DNA of 64,000 nucleotides from DASRDR01 sp963812945 [NCBI: uncultured Candidatus Rokubacteria bacterium] (lineage in GTDB: Bacteria; Methylomirabilota; Methylomirabilia; Rokubacteriales), in contig CAWEXD010000008.1 in the NCBI GenBank assembly GCA_963812945.1, positions 3,534,001 through 3,598,000 of the forward strand. The letters are read 5' to 3'. The notes beneath the pieces are model-generated. The model saw only the letters and a program-made list of their open reading frames with translations, did no database searches and had not been told where the DNA came from. Below are positions 46,791-55,101 of this stretch, piece after piece. Within the stretch, counting starts at the first letter, position 1, and the number at the start of each line of letters is the position of its first letter. The position numbers and the translations under genes are program-made.

Positions 46791-47993
46791 ATGCACGATC
46801 TCGATCAGCTCAAGACCCGTGTGACCGGTGCGGTCGACCAGCTCGCCGAGGACCTCTGGAGCCTCGCGCTCCGGATCCACGCCAATCCCGAGCTGGCCTT
46901 CAAGGAAGAGAAGGCGGCCGCCTGGCTGACCGACTTTCTCGAGCGCCGCGGATGCCGCGTGGAGCGCGGCGTCGGCGGCCTGCCCACCGCGTTCCGCGCG
47001 GAGGTTCCGGGCGCGGGGGACGGCCCCACGATCGCCGTGATGGCAGAGTACGACGCGCTCCCCGGAATCGGTCATGCCTGCGGCCACAACGTCATCGCGA
47101 CGGCGGGGGCCGGGGCCGGCGCCGCCCTGGCCGTGGTCGCGGCGGCCCTCGCTCAGGCGCGCCTCCCGTATCGGGGCCGCGTCGTCGTCCTGGGCACGCC
47201 CGCCGAGGAGGGTGGCGCGGGCAAGGTCAAGCTCATGGAGGCGGGCGTGTTCCGCGACGTCGACGCCGCGATGATGATCCACCCGCGATGCGGGACCCAG
47301 GTGTGGCGGCCGACCCTCGGGCTGATGAAGGCCAAGGTCGAGTACTTCGGCACGGCGGCGCACGCGTCCTCCTGGCCGTGGCGCGGGGTCAATGCCCTGA
47401 ACGCGGTGATCGGGCTGTTCAACGCGCTCGACGCGATGCGCCAGCAGATCCGCCCCGACGCCCGTGTCCACGGGGTGATCACGGTCGGGGGGCAGCAGCC
47501 GAACATCATCCCCGAGTACACCGCGGCCGACTTCTACCTGCGCTCGCTCGACAAGACCTACCTCCAGGAGCTGCGGCGCCGCTTCGAAGCCGCGGCCGCG
47601 GGCGCCGCCACCGCCACCGGCTGCCGCGTCGAGGTCACGATCGACCCGACGATCCACGACCCGCTGAAGCCGAACGTCGCGATGGCGAGCCTGTTCGAGA
47701 AGAACCTCGCGTGGATCGACTTCCCCGTCGACCCCGACGACGGCCAGGCCGGGTACGGGTCGACGGACGCCGGCAACGTGAGCCATGCGGTCCCCACGAT
47801 CCACCCGTACGTCCGCACGGCGCCCGACGGCGTCCCCGGCCACTCGCGCGAGTTCGCCGAGCACAACGCGACGCCGCTCGCGCGCGCGGGCATGGTGGCC
47901 GCCGCCAAGGCGCTGGCCCTGACCGCCCTCGATCTCCTGGCCGAGCCGGCCGCGCTCCAGGCCGCGAAGGAGGAATTCCGCCGCCCGAGCTGA
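46791..47993 (+). CDS. M20-family amidohydrolase (carboxypeptidase/aminoacylase)
   Basis: This 400-aa zinc-dependent hydrolase has the M20 metal sites in MAEYDALPGIGHACGHN near 85-100 and VLGTPAEEGGAGK near 138, then AMMIHP with a further His, and the dimerisation domain in the middle (GTAAHASSWPWRGVNAL). Members deacylate N-acyl amino acids or aminobenzoyl-glutamate-type substrates. The ATG at 46791 has a strong GGAGG 5 nt upstream. The substrate is unknown. It precedes the alternative-oxidase-like gene by 19 bp, so they may be one transcript. Confidence 0.92.
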   Translation: MHDLDQLKTRVTGAVDQLAEDLWSLALRIHANPELAFKEEKAAAWLTDFLERRGCRVERGVGGLPTAFRAEVPGAGDGPTIAVMAEYDALPGIGHACGHNVIATAGAGAGAALAVVAAALAQARLPYRGRVVVLGTPAEEGGAGKVKLMEAGVFRDVDAAMMIHPRCGTQVWRPTLGLMKAKVEYFGTAAHASSWPWRGVNALNAVIGLFNALDAMRQQIRPDARVHGVITVGGQQPNIIPEYTAADFYLRSLDKTYLQELRRRFEAAAAGAATATGCRVEVTIDPTIHDPLKPNVAMASLFEKNLAWIDFPVDPDDGQAGYGSTDAGNVSHAVPTIHPYVRTAPDGVPGHSREFAEHNATPLARAGMVAAAKALALTALDLLAEPAALQAAKEEFRRPS

Positions 47994-48012
47994 GGCACGG
48001 CGCGGGCGGCCG

Positions 48013-48675
48013 ATGCCCATGGAGCGGCTCGACGGCAACGCCCTCAGGCAGGAGCAGGCGCGGACCCTGGGCGCTCCCCGGATGCGCTACAGCTTCCTGG
48101 CGCGCGCGCTCTTCGTCGGGATGGACCTCTTCTACGGGCGCCGCCGGACACTCTCGAAGTTCAAGGTGCTCGAGCTGATCGCGCGGGTGCCGTACCAAGC
48201 GTGGGAGCAGGTGGCCTACGTGGCGATGACGCACACCGCGCACGATCCCGGGTTCGCCCGGCGGATCTTCGATCGCGTGCGGCAGAGCCGGCACCAGCAG
48301 GACAACGAGCAGTGGCACCTGCTGATCCTTCAGGAGCTGATCGGGGCCCGGGGCATCCGCGAGGGAGCCATCCGGTACTGGCTGATCCCCCAGCTGGTCG
48401 CGTTCGTGTACTACCAGATCGTGTGGCTGCTCTACGTCGTGCGGCCCGCGTCAGCGTACCGTCTGAACGCCGAGTTCGAGGACCATGCCGAGCACGAGTA
48501 CATGGAGTTCGTGCGCGATCACCCCGCGATGGAGCAGGAGCGGTTCGAGAGCCTCGTGAGCCAGGACTACGGGCAGTTCGCGTCCCTCGCGGATCTCTTC
48601 CGCCAGATCGGGTACGACGAGCGAGTGCACAAGGAGGAATCGCTCGCCTGGCTCGCGGCGCCGCGGTTCACCTGA
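48013..48675 (+). CDS. Alternative oxidase-like di-iron protein
   Basis: This 220-aa protein resembles plant/bacterial alternative oxidase (AOX), a monotopic membrane ubiquinol oxidase. The iron-ligand motifs are in order: Glu-x2-His in DNEQWHLLILQEL near residue 98, Glu-x2-His in FEDHAEHEYMEF near 163 and 160, and DERVHKEE near 205. Between them a hydrophobic stretch (YYQIVWLLYVVRPASAYRLN) is strongly AOX-like. It is shorter at the N-terminus than mitochondrial AOX, as are many bacterial ones. It may give a non-pumping route from quinol to oxygen. Its stop is 12 bp from the convergent thyX-like stop. Confidence 0.8.
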   Translation: MPMERLDGNALRQEQARTLGAPRMRYSFLARALFVGMDLFYGRRRTLSKFKVLELIARVPYQAWEQVAYVAMTHTAHDPGFARRIFDRVRQSRHQQDNEQWHLLILQELIGARGIREGAIRYWLIPQLVAFVYYQIVWLLYVVRPASAYRLNAEFEDHAEHEYMEFVRDHPAMEQERFESLVSQDYGQFASLADLFRQIGYDERVHKEESLAWLAAPRFT

Positions 48676-48687
48676 CGCGCGGCGGGC

Positions 48688-50307
48688 CTACGCGCGGTCC
48701 CCGGGCCCGGTCTCCGAGAGCGCGCGGCGGCGGGCGTCGGTCCGCCGCTCGGCCTCGAGCCGCTCCAGCTCGACCGCCGAGTGGTCGACGAAGCGCATGG
48801 CTTCGGCGAGCGCCGTGTGGCCTGCCCGCTCGGCAATGAGCCGGTGCATGGCCTGGCAGACGCGCCGGTACGCGGGGTGCCCCTGGGGCGCCGTCCGGAG
48901 CTCCAGGACATGCATCGCTTCGCGGGCGTTCATCTCCATGTAGAAGCGGATCCGGTACGCCATGCACACCGCGTAGGGCGCCACCGGGGCGAGACCCGCG
49001 TCCGAGACGGCGTCGTGGAGCGCGGCTGACGCCTCCATGACGCGCCGCCAGTCGGCGCCGCCCCCGGCCTCCTCGACGGCCTCGGGCATCGCGTAGCCGT
49101 GCCGGGGGCCGAGCGGCTGCCACTCGAGCGAGAGCAGGCGGTGGCGCTGGAGGTCGCGGAACGCCCCGTAGTCCGTGAGCACGTCGAACCGGTAGCTCGT
49201 GCGCTCGAAGGCGCGCCCGGGCTTGTGCCGCCGGTTGCGGCGCTCCCCGGCGTACGCGCGGAGCAGGGCCGCCCGCTCCTCGGCGGTCATCCGGCGCGCG
49301 CGGGCGAGGAGCTGGTCGTCCGGCAGACCCGAGGCGGCGTAGAGAACCGCCGCCACGACCTTGACCTCGCCCTCGGGATCGAAGTCCGAGAGCACCACCT
49401 CGGGCCTCGGCTCGGGCGCGGCGTCGCCGAGCACGCTCGCGGCGGCGGCGAGGGTGGCCTCGCGCGTGGCGGCGAGGTAGGCGGACCAGGCGCCGCCCCG
49501 ATCGGGCGCGTCGACCCGCTTGAGGAAGGCCGGGATCACCTTCCGCAGCTCCGTCAGCATGAGGTCCGCGCAGGCGCGGGCCTCCAGGAGGGGCGACGCG
49601 CGGAGCCGAAGGAGGAGCGCCTCGTACGCCTGGCCCGTCCCGTAGAGGCCCACGTTCGACCGCGTCGCGGCCGGGAGGAGCCCGCGGAGGGTGTCGAGCG
49701 CCTTCGCGCGGATCGTGTTGCGGTAGACGACGTCGGAGTCTCCGGGCTGGCGCGGATGACGCTGCCGGAAGTGCTCCTGCATCGGCTCGAGCCAGCGGGC
49801 GTAGGTCTCGAACATGAGGTCGAGCGTCGGTTCGAACTCGTCCTCCACCGGGGTCCCGCGCACCTCCGCCGGCACGTGATAGCGCCAGCGTCCTCCGGGA
49901 CGGTCGGAATAGGGGACGTAGCGCGTCGACTGCTCGAGATAGGCCATCAGGCGGCCCCACTCGAGGAGCTTCGTGAGCACGTTGGAGACGCCCTCGCACG
50001 CGAGGTGCACACCGCCCAGCTGGGCCACGGAATCGTCCCCGTACTCGCTGAAGACGCGCTCGTAGAGGCTCTCCGCCCGCGCGACGCCGACGGCCCCGGC
50101 GGTCGCGGCGCCCTGCCCCTCCGCCCCGGTCCCGGCAAACTCGTCGAGGAAGAGGCGGCGCACGGACTTGGCCGAGCGGGAATAGCGCGCGAAGAGCGCG
50201 CCCTTGACGACCTCGGGGAGGTTCACCAGCGCGAAGACGGGGCCCTCAACGGTCGTGAAATGCGGGGCGAGGCGCGCCGCCTCCGCCTCGGTGAACGACT
50301 CCGTCAC
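48688..50307 (-). CDS. thyX: Double-length FAD-dependent thymidylate synthase-like protein (two ThyX domains)
   Basis: This 539-aa protein has two ThyX-fold halves, while ordinary ThyX is about 220-250 aa and acts as a tetramer using FAD and methylene-tetrahydrofolate to methylate dUMP. The canonical signature is RHR followed after about 7 residues by S-x-R. The N-terminal half shows LMAYLEQSTRYVPYS (the S-x-R part) but WGR in place of RHR; the C-terminal half has LQRHRLLSLEWQ (the RHR part) but lost the S-x-R. The two halves may form one composite site. GTG 50307 is the start. Confidence 0.8.
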   Translation of the reverse strand: MTESFTEAEAARLAPHFTTVEGPVFALVNLPEVVKGALFARYSRSAKSVRRLFLDEFAGTGAEGQGAATAGAVGVARAESLYERVFSEYGDDSVAQLGGVHLACEGVSNVLTKLLEWGRLMAYLEQSTRYVPYSDRPGGRWRYHVPAEVRGTPVEDEFEPTLDLMFETYARWLEPMQEHFRQRHPRQPGDSDVVYRNTIRAKALDTLRGLLPAATRSNVGLYGTGQAYEALLLRLRASPLLEARACADLMLTELRKVIPAFLKRVDAPDRGGAWSAYLAATREATLAAAASVLGDAAPEPRPEVVLSDFDPEGEVKVVAAVLYAASGLPDDQLLARARRMTAEERAALLRAYAGERRNRRHKPGRAFERTSYRFDVLTDYGAFRDLQRHRLLSLEWQPLGPRHGYAMPEAVEEAGGGADWRRVMEASAALHDAVSDAGLAPVAPYAVCMAYRIRFYMEMNAREAMHVLELRTAPQGHPAYRRVCQAMHRLIAERAGHTALAEAMRFVDHSAVELERLEAERRTDARRRALSETGPGDRA

Positions 50308-50399
50308 GCCGATGCTCAGTGCTCTAGCCTCGCCCGGATGGGGTGGATCGGACGGCCTTCGGCCTGAGGCGGCTCGGGGCGGCCTGTGGGCTCACGCCG

Positions 50400-50720
50400 C
50401 TATCCTAGCAGGGCGCGCAGCAGGGCGGCCAGGAGGACGCCCCCGGCGACCGCCACCAGGAGGTGGCCCGTGCGCCGGGCGAGGACGGCGACGACCGCGG
50501 CCGCCGGCAGATCGGTCATCCAGCCCGGCGCGCCGCCCCCCGGCGCGAGGAGCACCAGCGGCAGCGCCAGGGCCGTGAGCAGCGCGATCGGAAGCGCGGC
50601 GAAGTACCGCTCGAGCCATCCCGGAAGGCGCCGCCCCGCCAGCGCGAGCAGCAGCGGCGCGCGCGTCAGGTAGGTGACCACCCCCATGGCGGCGAACGTG
50701 AGGAGGAGGCCGGGCCTCAT
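50400..50720 (-). CDS. azlD: AzlD-like branched-chain amino acid exporter subunit
   Basis: This 106-aa membrane protein has four helices. VVTYLTRAPLLLALAGRRLP with the conserved TxxxR region and ALPIALLTALALPLVLL match AzlD. It pairs with AzlC to export branched-chain amino acids or, in other bacteria, analogues. Its ATG overlaps the azlC stop by 4 nt, so the two are translated in step. Confidence 0.88.
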   Translation of the reverse strand: MRPGLLLTFAAMGVVTYLTRAPLLLALAGRRLPGWLERYFAALPIALLTALALPLVLLAPGGGAPGWMTDLPAAAVVAVLARRTGHLLVAVAGGVLLAALLRALLG

Positions 50721-51451
50721 CGCGGCGGCTCCGCCGTCGGGGCGCCGGCGCTTCTGGCGGGGTCCCGCGGCGCGAGCCAGACCCCCAGCACCGAAGCGCC
50801 GAGCCCGGCCACCGCGATGTGCCACGTGCCGCCCACCGTCCCCTTGACGGCGAGCGCGACGCCCGCCGCGACGACCGCAACCGCCCACTGCCAGGGCGCG
50901 TGGACCGTCCGCGCGAGGATGGCGATGAACACCGCAGGGAACACGAAGTCGAGCCCATACCGATGCGGATCGGGAATCCGGCCGCCCAGGATCCCCCCGA
51001 GGGCGGCGCCGGTGTACCAGGCGACGAAGGTCGCGGCCGCCGTACCGGCAAAGTACGCCGGGTGGGCAGGCTGGCGCGCGTAGCGCGCCATCGTGAGGGC
51101 GTACGACTCGTCGCTGATCCCGTGCGCGAGCAGCGCCAGGCGTCCGCGGGAGAGGTGGGCGAAGTAGGGCGCCAGGCTCGCGGCCATGAGGTAGTGGCGG
51201 AGGTTCACGATGTAGGTCGTCACCACGAGGAGCCATGCGGGTGCCCCCGCCTGGATCATGGGCAGCGCGACGAACTGCGCCGTGCCCGCGCTGACGAGGA
51301 GGCTCATGGCCACGAGCTCGCCGAGCGACAGACCCGCCTGGCGAGCGAGGCCACCCCACACGATGCCGTAGGCCACGATGCTGGGAACGACGGTCGTCAG
51401 GCTGTCCCGGAACCCGGCCCACGCCTCGGCGCGCGGACTGAGCAGGCTCAC
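50717..51451 (-). CDS. azlC: AzlC-like branched-chain amino acid exporter subunit
   Basis: This 244-aa inner-membrane protein has about six to eight helices. SLTTVVPSIVAYGIVWGGLARQ, SLLVSAGTAQFVALPMIQAGAP and IVNLRHYLMAASLAPY are strong AzlC signatures. GTG 51451 is chosen: it gives the normal family start and has GAGGG just upstream, although the frame is open to 51541. The 246 bp upstream (51452-51697) hold no gene I can support. Confidence 0.88.
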   Translation of the reverse strand: MSLLSPRAEAWAGFRDSLTTVVPSIVAYGIVWGGLARQAGLSLGELVAMSLLVSAGTAQFVALPMIQAGAPAWLLVVTTYIVNLRHYLMAASLAPYFAHLSRGRLALLAHGISDESYALTMARYARQPAHPAYFAGTAAATFVAWYTGAALGGILGGRIPDPHRYGLDFVFPAVFIAILARTVHAPWQWAVAVVAAGVALAVKGTVGGTWHIAVAGLGASVLGVWLAPRDPARSAGAPTAEPPR

Positions 51452-51658
51452 GGCCCTCTTCGATGCGTCAGACCTCAGCGGATGCCTCCCCTCGACCGCC
51501 ACGACATGGAGCGCCTGGCGCGCACACCACATCGCCAGCACAGGGATGATATGCCGCGATCGCGGGCGCTCCGCAACCGCTCCACGCCGCGTCGCACGCG
51601 GCGGGAACGGCGGGTGCGGTCGAGGCGGGATGGCTCCGCCCGCGGCGGAGACGGCTCC

Positions 51659-51677
51659 GGGGCCGGCGGCCGGCCCC
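51659..51677. terminator. GC-rich palindrome downstream of the cyclase gene
   Basis: GGGGCCGG and CCGGCCCC (51659-51666 and 51670-51677) form an 8-bp stem with a 3-nt loop, 21 bp past the stop of the minus-strand cyclase gene. No T-tract follows, so it would be a weak or factor-dependent terminator at best. Confidence 0.3.
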
Positions 51678-51697
51678 AGAGCTCGGTAGTCGAGGGG

Positions 51698-52831
51698 CTA
51701 GACGATCGCGATCGGGCGGCCCGGGGAGCCCGTGCCCCCCTTGATCCGCATCGGCGCGAACACGTAGACGAACTCGTAGACGCGGTCCTTCCCCAGCTCG
51801 GAGAGATCCATGTTCTCGTGGAGGAAGATCCCGTTCTTGGTGATGAGCTCCTGGTGGCAGGTGAACGGCCGGTTGGCGTTGTCCCCGGGGACCGCCTCGA
51901 CCGGCCACGTGTCCGCCCCGGCCACGCAGAGCTGCTTCTGGGCGATCCACTTCGCGGTGTCGAGATTGATGCCGGGGCAGCCCTCGTTGTACTTCGCGTT
52001 GTCCTTGATCCAGAACTGCTCGGACCAGCCGGTGCGGAAGAAGATCGCGTCGCCGGGATTGAAGCTCCCCTCCGAGATGTTCTGCTTCTGGAGGGCCGCC
52101 AGGAGGTCGGCCGGCTTGATCGGCTCGTTCAGGTTCATGTTGCGGCCCAGGTGCGCCACCATGTCGACGAGCACGCCCCGCGTGAAGATCGGCTTGACCT
52201 TCTCGATCCCGAGCTTCGTCAAGCCGTTCATGTTGTACATCTCGATCTCGCTGACCCCGTTGTACCACCGGGTTTCGCTGAGATCGCCGCGCTTGCCGAC
52301 CTCGCAGCCGATGTGGCCCAGGCCGTCGAACTGGGTACCGGTCTGGCCGAGCTCGGTCGCGACGAAGTCGTCGTGGTACATGAGCTTGTTCTCGCCGAAG
52401 GGCGTGTCGGCGTTCGCCGGGCTTCCCAGGATCCTGAGAGCCCACACGCGCGCCCCGAACGCGGGCTGCTCGCTCTGGTAGGGCCGGCCCATCTCGTAGA
52501 TCTTGCCCGTCTTGATGAGCTTCGCTACCTCCAGCACCTTCGCGGGCGTGATCCAGTTGGACGCGCCGGCCTCGTCCTGGGCGCCCCACCGCGAGGGCCA
52601 CCACTTCGGCCCGATCGGCGTGTCGCCGGTCGCCTGGGCCTGTGCGACTTGCGTCTGGGCGAGCATGCCGCCCGCCGCCATGCCAGCGGTCACGCCCGTC
52701 ACCAGGCCGCTGTGGAGGAAATCCCGGCGGGATACCTCCCCCGGTCCCTCCGCGGCGGGGGCAGCTTCGGGCTCGGTCTTCGGCTCGGCCGTAGGGCGAT
52801 TGTAGAACTGATCCAGCCAGCCTGCCTTCAT
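51698..52831 (-). CDS. Tat-exported cyclase/kynurenine formamidase-like hydrolase
   Basis: This 377-aa protein has a Tat signal (SRRDFLHSGLVTG near residues 34-46) after an unusual 33-residue polar, Glu/Pro-rich leader. The mature part is a cyclase-family (PF04199-type) metal hydrolase. The usual HxGTHxD metal site reads GTQFDGLGHIG, with Gln replacing two His; this variant defines a known sub-group. Family members hydrolyse N-formyl or cyclic amide substrates. ATG 52831 follows GGGAGG. It is a single gene, divergent from the BamE-like lipoprotein gene. Confidence 0.85.
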   Translation of the reverse strand: MKAGWLDQFYNRPTAEPKTEPEAAPAAEGPGEVSRRDFLHSGLVTGVTAGMAAGGMLAQTQVAQAQATGDTPIGPKWWPSRWGAQDEAGASNWITPAKVLEVAKLIKTGKIYEMGRPYQSEQPAFGARVWALRILGSPANADTPFGENKLMYHDDFVATELGQTGTQFDGLGHIGCEVGKRGDLSETRWYNGVSEIEMYNMNGLTKLGIEKVKPIFTRGVLVDMVAHLGRNMNLNEPIKPADLLAALQKQNISEGSFNPGDAIFFRTGWSEQFWIKDNAKYNEGCPGINLDTAKWIAQKQLCVAGADTWPVEAVPGDNANRPFTCHQELITKNGIFLHENMDLSELGKDRVYEFVYVFAPMRIKGGTGSPGRPIAIV

Positions 52832-53138
52832 CGGATGCCTCCCTTGGGTGTGAGTGTCAGTTGTTGCGAACGTCTCGGGCGGCCCGCGAACTAGCCCGGG
52901 TGGGCGACCGGCGGCGCGACGCGCTCCACAGGTAGGCGATCGAGACCGAGGAAGCCTTGGCCCGACGCGGGGACACGGGGCGCACCTCCTAGTCTGCTGC
53001 GGCTCTTCAACCGTAGTCAGGCGCCCAACCGGTGTCAAGGCAGCGCCGGTCCCAGGGCACCTGAGGTGTCGTTGACACTGCTCCCGCCGCTCGGCTAGAG
53101 TGAGCGCCGTTCTTCACCCCTCACACCAGGAGGCTGCG
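52832..53138. other. Divergent intergenic region, 307 bp
   Basis: Between the cyclase and the BamE-like gene there is no supported ORF. The right end holds the promoter at 53072-53101. GTGTCGTTGACAC (53067-53079) contains a small inverted repeat GTGTC/GACAC overlapping the -35 box, which could be an operator. No promoter for the cyclase gene is evident beyond GC-rich sequence. Confidence 0.6.
53072..53101 (+). promoter_or_regulatory. Promoter of the BamE-like lipoprotein gene
   Basis: TTGACA (53072-53077) and TAGAGT (53096-53101) are 18 bp apart, with the ATG at 53139. The first 12 bases of this promoter (GTTGACACTGCT) equal those of the tol promoter at 57860-57871. Confidence 0.65.
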
Positions 53139-53471
53139 ATGCGACTCCGTGCTGCGACCTTCACGAGCGTGGTCGTGCTGGCCCTCTTCGTCGCGTCCTG
53201 CTCCGGCTTGAAGTTCGGGCGCGAGTTCCCGTCTCCCAAGCTCGACTCGATCATCAACGGGAGGACGGCGAAGGCCGATCTCGTGCGGATGTTCGGGGAC
53301 CCGACCCAGGTCGGCGTCAAGGACGGCGATCAGACTTGGACGTGGTACTTCGCCAAGCAGGGGGGCAAGGAGGAGTTCGCCAAGCAACTGGACGTCACCC
53401 TCACCAACCAGGGAGTGGTGAAGTCCCATTCGTTCTCGTCGAGCTTCCCGGAGGACATGAAGGTCCGCTGA
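53139..53471 (+). CDS. Small BamE/SmpA-like lipoprotein
   Basis: This 110-aa protein has a lipobox (LFVASC) after a 20-residue signal peptide. The mature part has the SmpA/BamE/OmlA-like layout: a helix opening (RTAKADLVRMFGDPTQVGVKDG with the GxP turn), then strands WTWYFAKQ and LDVTLTNQGVVKSHSF. BamE stabilises the outer-membrane barrel assembly machine; smaller relatives have other or unknown roles. ATG 53139 follows AGGAGG. It has its own promoter and its stop overlaps the possible start of the EamA gene. Confidence 0.82.
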   Translation: MRLRAATFTSVVVLALFVASCSGLKFGREFPSPKLDSIINGRTAKADLVRMFGDPTQVGVKDGDQTWTWYFAKQGGKEEFAKQLDVTLTNQGVVKSHSFSSSFPEDMKVR

Positions 53472-54367
53472 CCGACCAGCATCGACATCCGGGGCGCGGG
53501 TTCGCCGACGTCTCGGTCGTCCCAGTTCTCCTCCTGGTCGTCCTGATCTGGGGTGGCAGCTACTCCGCGATCAAGGCGACCCAGCCGTTCTTCCCGCCGC
53601 TCGCGTTCGCCGCGTTCCGCTGCGCGGTCGCCGCCGCCGTGCTCGCGGCGGTGGCCTGGCCGGCCGGTGCGCTCCGGCCTGGGTTCCAGCCTCGCGACTG
53701 GGGTCTGGTCGCCCTGCTCGGGCTCATCGGCACGACGCTGTTCCACGTGCTGGTGGTGACCGGGGTTCACTACACCTCCCCCGCCCACGCTGCCATTCTG
53801 GTCGCGCTGAGCCCCTTGTTCGCGGTTCTCCTGGCCCGGCTCCTTCTGGGCGAGCGGCTGGGTGCGCGCCGCCTGGGAGGCATCGGCCTCGCGTTCGCCG
53901 GCGTCGTGGCCATCGTCACGCGCGGCGGAGGCGGGACCGCGTCGTGGATCGGTGATCTCCTGAGCCTCGGCGCAAGCCTCGCCTGGGCGCTCTACACGGT
54001 CTTCGGCAAGCCGCTCCTGACCCGGGCGACACCGCTGGCGGTCACGACATGGGCCGGGATCCTCGGCGCGATCCCGCTCCTCCCGTTCGGCCTGCCCGGG
54101 CTCGCGGAGGTCCGGTGGGGCGAGCTGTCGATGCAGCGCTGGCTGCTCATCGCCTACCTGTCCGCCGGGACGATCGCCCTGGCGAATCTCCTCTGGTACT
54201 GGGCGCTCGCCCGCTGGACCACCGTGCGCGTCGTGGCCTTCTCGAACCTGATCCCGCTCGTGGCGACGGCCATCGCCATCGTGGCGGGCCAGGAAGCCTT
54301 GTCGCCGGCGCTCGGCCTGGGCGCCCTCGCCGTCCTCTTCGGCGTCGTGGTCGCGCAGCGAGCCTGA
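53468..54367 (+). CDS. EamA/DMT-family transporter
   Basis: This protein of about 299 aa has ten predicted helices in two EamA repeats (LVVLIWGGSYSAIKATQPFF; LLSLGASLAWALYTVFGKP). Such permeases move amino acids or other metabolites, often outward. The start is unclear: no ATG or GTG is near the first helix; CTG 53468 overlaps the upstream TGA and gives the right length, whereas TTG 53336 and GTG 53342 would overlap the lipoprotein gene. Coupled translation from the lipoprotein gene would fit the CTG. Confidence 0.83.
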   Translation: MTDQHRHPGRGFADVSVVPVLLLVVLIWGGSYSAIKATQPFFPPLAFAAFRCAVAAAVLAAVAWPAGALRPGFQPRDWGLVALLGLIGTTLFHVLVVTGVHYTSPAHAAILVALSPLFAVLLARLLLGERLGARRLGGIGLAFAGVVAIVTRGGGGTASWIGDLLSLGASLAWALYTVFGKPLLTRATPLAVTTWAGILGAIPLLPFGLPGLAEVRWGELSMQRWLLIAYLSAGTIALANLLWYWALARWTTVRVVAFSNLIPLVATAIAIVAGQEALSPALGLGALAVLFGVVVAQRA

Positions 54368-54399
54368 TCACCGCCCGGCTCCGGGGGCCGACGCGAGCG

Positions 54400-55101
54400 T
54401 CAGCGGAAGTAGGGCTCCACGCGGAGGAAGATCTCGTAGGCGAGCCGGACGTCGCCCAGACAGTACGCCTCGATCTCGTCGACCCGGCCCGCGCGCCAGA
54501 GCCCGAGCACCTGGGACCCCTCCATCCCGGGCGGCCACTTCCGGAGCCCGAGGAGCTCGGCGACGATGTCGAGCCGCACGGCGTCGGACCGCTCCCAGTT
54601 CGAGAGGACCCGCATCACGTCGAAATGCCTGTCGGGGGCGTACGGCCGGAGGGGGAGGCCCGCGCCGGCGCGCGGCGGCACGCCCACGTAGATCGAGCGG
54701 CGGATGAGATACGGGAGGTCGAAGGCCAGCCCGTTGTAGGTGACGAAGCGCCAGTCCCCTCCGCTCGGCACCGCCTCCCAGAACTCCTTCAGGATGCGGC
54801 GCTCGTCCTCGACGGCCCGCGCCGTCAGCGCCTTCGTCTCGAGCTCGCCGCGCCCGTCGTGGCCCATGCCGATGCAGATGACGTGGCCGAACTCCGGCCG
54901 GAGCGCCATGTGCCGCTCCACGTCCCGCCGCACCGCGGCGAACGCCTCGTCCTCCATCGCGGCCAGGAAGTCGTCCAGGCGCGGCTCGCCGCCCTCCGCG
55001 TCCCCGCGCCGCAGGACCCGCTCCCAGACGTACTCCTGGATCTTCCGGGGCTCCGCCCGGAGGTCGCGGGGAATCGTCTCGATGTCGAGGACGAAGTTCA
55101 T
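54400..55101 (-). CDS. 3'-5' exonuclease of the RNase H-like/PolB-exonuclease family
   Basis: This 233-aa protein has the exonuclease I motif in MNFVLDIETIP (Asp-x-Glu), motif II around FVTYNGLAFDLPYL (Asn/Asp) and motif III in AYCLGDVRLAYEI (Asp). That is the DEDD pattern of the predicted PolB-like 3'-5' exonuclease family. It should trim single-stranded DNA or RNA ends; no polymerase part is attached. Its ATG (55101) overlaps the stop of the upstream GGDEF gene by 4 nt. Confidence 0.87.
   Translation of the reverse strand: MNFVLDIETIPRDLRAEPRKIQEYVWERVLRRGDAEGGEPRLDDFLAAMEDEAFAAVRRDVERHMALRPEFGHVICIGMGHDGRGELETKALTARAVEDERRILKEFWEAVPSGGDWRFVTYNGLAFDLPYLIRRSIYVGVPPRAGAGLPLRPYAPDRHFDVMRVLSNWERSDAVRLDIVAELLGLRKWPPGMEGSQVLGLWRAGRVDEIEAYCLGDVRLAYEIFLRVEPYFR

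Noticed and set aside
45546-48038. 830-aa open frame on the minus strand
   Set aside because: Antisense to the M48 and M20 genes, whose active-site motifs are intact. The sequence has no domain pattern.
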